Shown one piece after another: positions 61,169 to 64,000 of a DNA stretch of 64,000 nucleotides. The position numbers and the translations under genes were made by a program. A model generated the notes under the pieces. It did no database searches. It was not told the origin of the DNA and saw only the letters and a list, made by a program, of their open reading frames with translations. Position 1 is the first letter of the stretch. Every line of letters starts with the position of its first letter. Source of the stretch: Deinococcus seoulensis (GTDB lineage: Bacteria > Deinococcota > Deinococci > Deinococcales > Deinococcaceae); contig NZ_BMQM01000005.1 of the NCBI RefSeq assembly GCF_014648115.1, positions 127,875 through 191,874 of the forward strand, in the 5' to 3' direction.

Positions 61169-61573
61169 TTACTGGTCCGCGCGGGTCAGGGTCAGTTCGG
61201 TGAACACGTCGCGGAACACGCCGGGCAGCGGCGCGAAGGGCTTGTGTACGCGGACGGTCACGGCGTGCAGGGTCGGCTGGTCGCGCAGCAGGCGGCGGCC
61301 GATGCGGGCGGTCAGCACCTCGATCAGCTGGTGGCGGGTGCCCGTGACTTCCTCCTGAATGGCGGCGTAGACGTTGGCGTAGTTCACGGCCTCGTTCAGG
61401 TCGTCGTTCAGGTCCGCGAAGGGGTAGTGCAGTTCGGCGTCCACGACGAACCGGGCGCCCAGGACGGCCTCGGTGTCGTACACGCCGTGCCGCGCGTGGA
61501 ATTCCAGTCCCTGCAGGACGACGCGGCTCACGCCGGGCGCGGCGGGGTGCGGTTCGGGGGTGGCGGCCTTCAT
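61169..61573 (-). CDS. folB: dihydroneopterin aldolase
   Basis: 134 aa. VVLQGLEFHARHGVYDTEAVLGARFVVD is the FolB signature with the active-site Glu; NYANVYAAIQEEVTGTRHQLIEVLTARIG and VRVHKPFAPLPG follow. It cleaves dihydroneopterin to the hydroxymethylpterin used by FolK. The ATG at 61573 overlaps the folP stop by 4 nt. Confidence 0.93.
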   Translation of the reverse strand: MKAATPEPHPAAPGVSRVVLQGLEFHARHGVYDTEAVLGARFVVDAELHYPFADLNDDLNEAVNYANVYAAIQEEVTGTRHQLIEVLTARIGRRLLRDQPTLHAVTVRVHKPFAPLPGVFRDVFTELTLTRADQ

Positions 61574-62460
61574 CCGTCCGAGTGTAGCGCCGGGCCGGGT
61601 GGGGCGTTCAGGGCCGCCTGCACACGCAGCGCCTGGACGTGCGCGGCGGCGGCGTGCGCGCGGACCACGGCGGCTCCGCTGCGGGCGGCGTGCAGGTGCA
61701 GGGCCAGCGTGCCGGGGTCGCGGTCGGCGGCGTCCGGCACGCTGGCCATGAGGTCGATCAGGCGTTTGCGGCTCGCGCCGATCAGGACGGGGTGCGGGCC
61801 TGCGGTCAGGTCCGGCAGGGCGCGCAGCAGGCTCAGGTTGTGGTCCAGCGTCTTCCCGAAGCCGATGCCGGGGTCCAGCAGCACGTCGGGCACCCCGGCG
61901 TTCAGCGCCTCCCGCGCCTGTTCTCGCAGGTACGTGTGCACCTCCTGCACCACGTCGCCGTAGTGCGGGGCGGCCTGCATGGTCTGCGGCTGGCCCTGCA
62001 TGTGCATCACGCAGGCGGGCGCTCCGGCGTCGGCGCACACGCGGCGCATCTCGGGGTCGCGCAGGCCGGTCACGTCGTTGATCAGGTGCGCTCCGGCGCG
62101 CAGGGCGGCGGCGGCCACCTCGGCTTTCATGGTGTCCACGCTCAGCAGGACGCCCTGCCCGGCCAGCGCGCGGATCAAGGGCAGCACCCGGTCGAGTTCC
62201 TCGTGCGCAGCCACCGGGGCCGCGCCGGGGCGGGTGCTCTCGCCACCGATGTCCAGGATCAGCACCCCGGCGTCCCGCATGGCGCGCGCGCTGTGCAGGG
62301 CGGCGTCCAGCGCGGCGTGACGGCCCCCGTCGCTGAAGCTGTCGGGCGTGACGTTCAGGATGCCCATCACGGCCGCGCCGGTCCAGCGCCACTCCCAGCC
62401 GCGCGCCGCGCGGATCGTTCCTGGCGCGGGCAGGCCGAAGGTCAGGGTGTGCGCGTTCAC
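61570..62460 (-). CDS. folP: dihydropteroate synthase
   Basis: 296 aa. Signature loops MGILNVTPDSFSDGG and DIGGESTRPGA, then INDVTGLRDPEM, VMHMQGQPQTM, LDPGIGFGKTLDHNLSLL, and IGASRKRLI are all intact. It joins the pterin and p-aminobenzoate; target of sulfonamides. Start GTG 62460 overlaps the irrE stop (GTGA), so it is coupled to the stress regulator gene. Confidence 0.95.
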   Translation of the reverse strand: MNAHTLTFGLPAPGTIRAARGWEWRWTGAAVMGILNVTPDSFSDGGRHAALDAALHSARAMRDAGVLILDIGGESTRPGAAPVAAHEELDRVLPLIRALAGQGVLLSVDTMKAEVAAAALRAGAHLINDVTGLRDPEMRRVCADAGAPACVMHMQGQPQTMQAAPHYGDVVQEVHTYLREQAREALNAGVPDVLLDPGIGFGKTLDHNLSLLRALPDLTAGPHPVLIGASRKRLIDLMASVPDAADRDPGTLALHLHAARSGAAVVRAHAAAAHVQALRVQAALNAPPGPALHSDG

Positions 62461-63326
62461 GTCGGGCCGGGCCGGTCGGGCAGCAGGAAGCTCACCAGCA
62501 CCCGCTGACGGTCCGGGAAGGCGTCCACCTGCGCGGGCATGCGCCGCCCCGAGCGGAACGGCACGTAACTGGCCTGCGAGATCGGCAGGCGGGTATCGAG
62601 CGCCACGGCCACCGGGTGGTCGTCCGGGATGGGCGTGCCGGGCCGCAGGGAGTACTTCACGCCGGGCGCACCGCCCGCCACGCGCACGGTCAGGATTTTC
62701 GGCGTTCCGGCCGGACTGGCCGGGGCGGCGTGAGGTTCGTCGTCGGCGCGGGTCAGGGCGCACACGGCGTACAGAACGGGCGCGGGCGTGCGTTCGGCCA
62801 GGGCGTACAGGGCGGTGCTGGCGCTCACGTCGGCGCGGCGGGCCAGTTCACCCAGGGCGCGGCCGGTCGGTCCGAAACGGGCCAGCAGGTCGCTCAACAG
62901 TTCCTCCGGCATCAGCAGCGCGGCGGCGCCCACGTTGCACAGCGTCTCGATCACCTGTTCCAGCCGGTCGCCCTCGAACGAGTCATGCAGGTCACTCAGC
63001 AGGTCGTCGTCGCCCAGCAGCAGCGCGTGGCTGATCTCGTGCGCCAGCGTGAAGCGTTGCCGTTCGGGCCGCACGCGCGAGTTGATCAGGATGACGTTGT
63101 GTTCCGGGTCGAAGGCCCCGTCCCGGTCACCCATGGGCATGAAGGTCAGTTGCACGCCGTCCAGGCCGTGCATCAGCCCGTGGGTGTCCAGGCCGGGCAG
63201 GGTGCGGGCGTACCGGACGGCCAGCTCCTTCATGCGGCCCTTCGCGCCGGCCAGCAGGTCGGCCGGGGCCGCCCCCTCCGGCGCGGCGTCCGGGCGGGTG
63301 GGGAGGTCGGCGGGCACGTCACTCAC
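62457..63326 (-). CDS. irrE: IrrE/PprI, radiation-response metallopeptidase
   Basis: 289 aa. The M78-type peptidase domain has HEISH (96-100) with a third ligand Glu127 (QVIETLCNVGA), then a helix-turn-helix-like region (FGPTGRALGELARRADVSAS) and a C-terminal GAF-like domain. It cleaves the repressor DdrO after radiation or desiccation, releasing genes with an RDRM such as uvrB. It is somewhat shorter at the N-terminus than the D. radiodurans protein. The start is GTG at 63326, 6 nt after TAAGCT (leaderless). First gene of irrE-folP-folB-folK, the same order I recall for D. radiodurans. Confidence 0.93.
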   Translation of the reverse strand: MSDVPADLPTRPDAAPEGAAPADLLAGAKGRMKELAVRYARTLPGLDTHGLMHGLDGVQLTFMPMGDRDGAFDPEHNVILINSRVRPERQRFTLAHEISHALLLGDDDLLSDLHDSFEGDRLEQVIETLCNVGAAALLMPEELLSDLLARFGPTGRALGELARRADVSASTALYALAERTPAPVLYAVCALTRADDEPHAAPASPAGTPKILTVRVAGGAPGVKYSLRPGTPIPDDHPVAVALDTRLPISQASYVPFRSGRRMPAQVDAFPDRQRVLVSFLLPDRPGPT

Positions 63327-63332
63327 CCCCGC

Positions 63333-63338
63333 AGCTTA
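63333..63338 (-). promoter_or_regulatory. irrE -10 element, leaderless
   Basis: TAAGCT on the minus strand, 6 nt before the GTG start. Confidence 0.45.
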
Positions 63339-63394
63339 CCGCACCCGCCCCACGCGCCTGAGCGCACCCACAGAACGCAGGGGGGCAGCGGCGG

Positions 63395-63649
63395 TCAGCC
63401 TTTTGCTTTCAGGCTCTCGACCAGCGCCACGTACTGCGCCTGCGCGTCGTCCTGCGAGGTGCCCTGCAACGCGGCCCAGGCGTCGTACTTGGCGCCGCCC
63501 ACGAAGTCGAATCCGCCGGGGCGTTTGCCGCTCACGTCACCGGCGCTGCCCTGCTTGTACAGCGCGTACAGCCTGAGCAGCACGTCGTTGCCGGGTTTGC
63601 TGGAGAGGGCCTGCACGTCCTGCTGCGCCTGTTCGAAAGGAGTTGCCAT
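63395..63649 (-). CDS. acyl-CoA-binding protein
   Basis: 84 aa, four helices. FEQAQQDVQALSSKPGNDVLLRLYALYKQGSAGDV, then KRPGGFDFVGGAKYDAWAALQGTSQDDAQ follow the ACBP pattern, with the Tyr and Lys that contact the CoA ester. It buffers long-chain acyl-CoA in the cytoplasm; such proteins are uncommon in bacteria but occur in Deinococcus. The ATG at 63649 follows TACAAT by 6 nt. Confidence 0.9.
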   Translation of the reverse strand: MATPFEQAQQDVQALSSKPGNDVLLRLYALYKQGSAGDVSGKRPGGFDFVGGAKYDAWAALQGTSQDDAQAQYVALVESLKAKG

Positions 63650-63655
63650 GCACAA

Positions 63656-63661
63656 ATTGTA
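63656..63661 (-). promoter_or_regulatory. -10 element of the acyl-CoA-binding protein gene, leaderless
   Basis: TACAAT on the minus strand, 6 nt before the ATG. Confidence 0.5.
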
Positions 63662-63687
63662 CCCGGTTTAGAATTCCGGGGCTGAAT

Positions 63688-63828
63688 TTCATACGGGTTC
63701 CGTTTGTTTCGCCCTCCACCCGGGACAGCACCGCCCCTGCCAACTCCACGTCCGGAACCCGCCCGGCTCCCACTCGCATCCGCTCGGACCCAGCGGCTTT
63801 ATAAGCCATTCAATCCGAGTCCGTATCA
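63688..63828. repeat. interspersed TGATACGG element, full-length copy
   Basis: Left end TTCATACGGGTTCCGTTTG, right end AATCCGAGTCCGTATCA; interior shares CCACGTCCGGAACCCGCCCG and GACCCAGCGGCTTTATAAGC with other copies. Confidence 0.75.
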
Positions 63829-63877
63829 GACCCGCAGCACCCAAACAGCATGACTCTGAACAACACCCATAGAAAAC

Positions 63878-63972
63878 AGTGCGGGCCACCCCCGGAAGTG
63901 GAGGCGGCCCGCACTATGTACTGATGGGCTACAGAGAAAAGACGCTGGGCCGGTCTTGGAAGACCGGCCCAG
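63878..63972 (-). terminator. tandem terminators of a gene beyond the right edge
   Basis: AGTGCGGGCC / GGCCCGCACT (63878-63915) is followed on the minus strand by GTTTTC, and CTGGGCCGGTCTT / AAGACCGGCCCAG (63945-63972), a perfect 13-bp stem, is followed by CGTCTTTTC. Both would stop a transcript arriving from the right. No gene is seen in 63829-64000. Confidence 0.65.
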
Positions 63973-64000
63973 AGGAGAACAGCGTTACACAGTCACGAGT

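Overview
The window is bacterial chromosomal DNA of high GC content, and gene content and protein style point to a Deinococcus. It carries an IrrE/PprI metallopeptidase gene in front of folP-folB-folK, a Thermus-type glucose-binding protein, an amylosucrase, an EF-P with an arginine tip, a palindrome of the radiation/desiccation response (RDRM) type in front of uvrB, and about twenty genes whose -10 hexamer lies only 5-8 nt before the start codon (leaderless promoters, typical of Deinococcus). No rRNA, tRNA, CRISPR array, prophage or transposase gene was seen.

Layout. 1-0.6 kb: start of nuoB and all of nuoA. 0.8-2.6 kb: a secreted protein and an orphan histidine kinase. 2.7-7.9 kb: ROK repressor, glucose-type binding protein and two permeases, without an ATPase. 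8-12.3 kb: lysS, rplY/ctc, efp, accB. 12.3-14.7 kb: accC, a low-GC degenerate GGDEF gene and two small repeat elements. 14.7-20.6 kb: acetate block with acs, a frameshifted MFS gene, actP and its DUF485 partner. 20.7-24.4 kb: moaA, a GntR regulator, rpmI-rplT, a GNAT protein. 24.4-28.1 kb: amylosucrase, an alpha/beta hydrolase, a DUF2171 protein. 28.3-32.2 kb: proS-GNAT, an SsuA-like protein, a basic disordered protein. 32.4-39.8 kb: glgX, an App1-type phosphatase, two SDRs, a subtilisin-like protease, a 56-aa membrane protein. 39.8-44.6 kb: an unknown protein, a photolyase split into two genes in inverted domain order, a padR-HAAS-lepB operon, and a deletion fusion of a PEP-mutase-like and an Ada-like gene. 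44.7-51.6 kb: pyruvate dehydrogenase aceE-aceF, a LysR regulator preceded by two micro-ORFs, an MFS exporter. 51.7-64 kb: uvrB interrupted by a 522-residue intein in its Walker A loop, uraA flanked by two related secreted proteins, a dsRBD-HAD-YraN operon, irrE-folP-folB-folK, an acyl-CoA-binding protein.

How genes work together. Central carbon genes (sugar uptake, amylosucrase, glgX, pyruvate dehydrogenase, acetyl-CoA synthetase, acetate uptake, acetyl-CoA carboxylase AccB/AccC) are well represented, and two pairs of distant promoters share candidate operators (acs with actP; amylosucrase with glgX). DNA damage response is represented by irrE and by uvrB with its RDRM-like site; the repressor DdrO is not in the window.

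The most unusual features are the uvrB intein, which also contains a helix-turn-helix segment; an interspersed element of about 140 bp with inverted ends TGATACGG...CCGTATCA whose terminal TGA repeatedly serves as the stop codon of the adjoining gene; the split, order-inverted photolyase pair; micro-ORFs chained by ATGA/GTGA overlaps to a following gene; and short arrays of degenerate heptamers in intergenic gaps.
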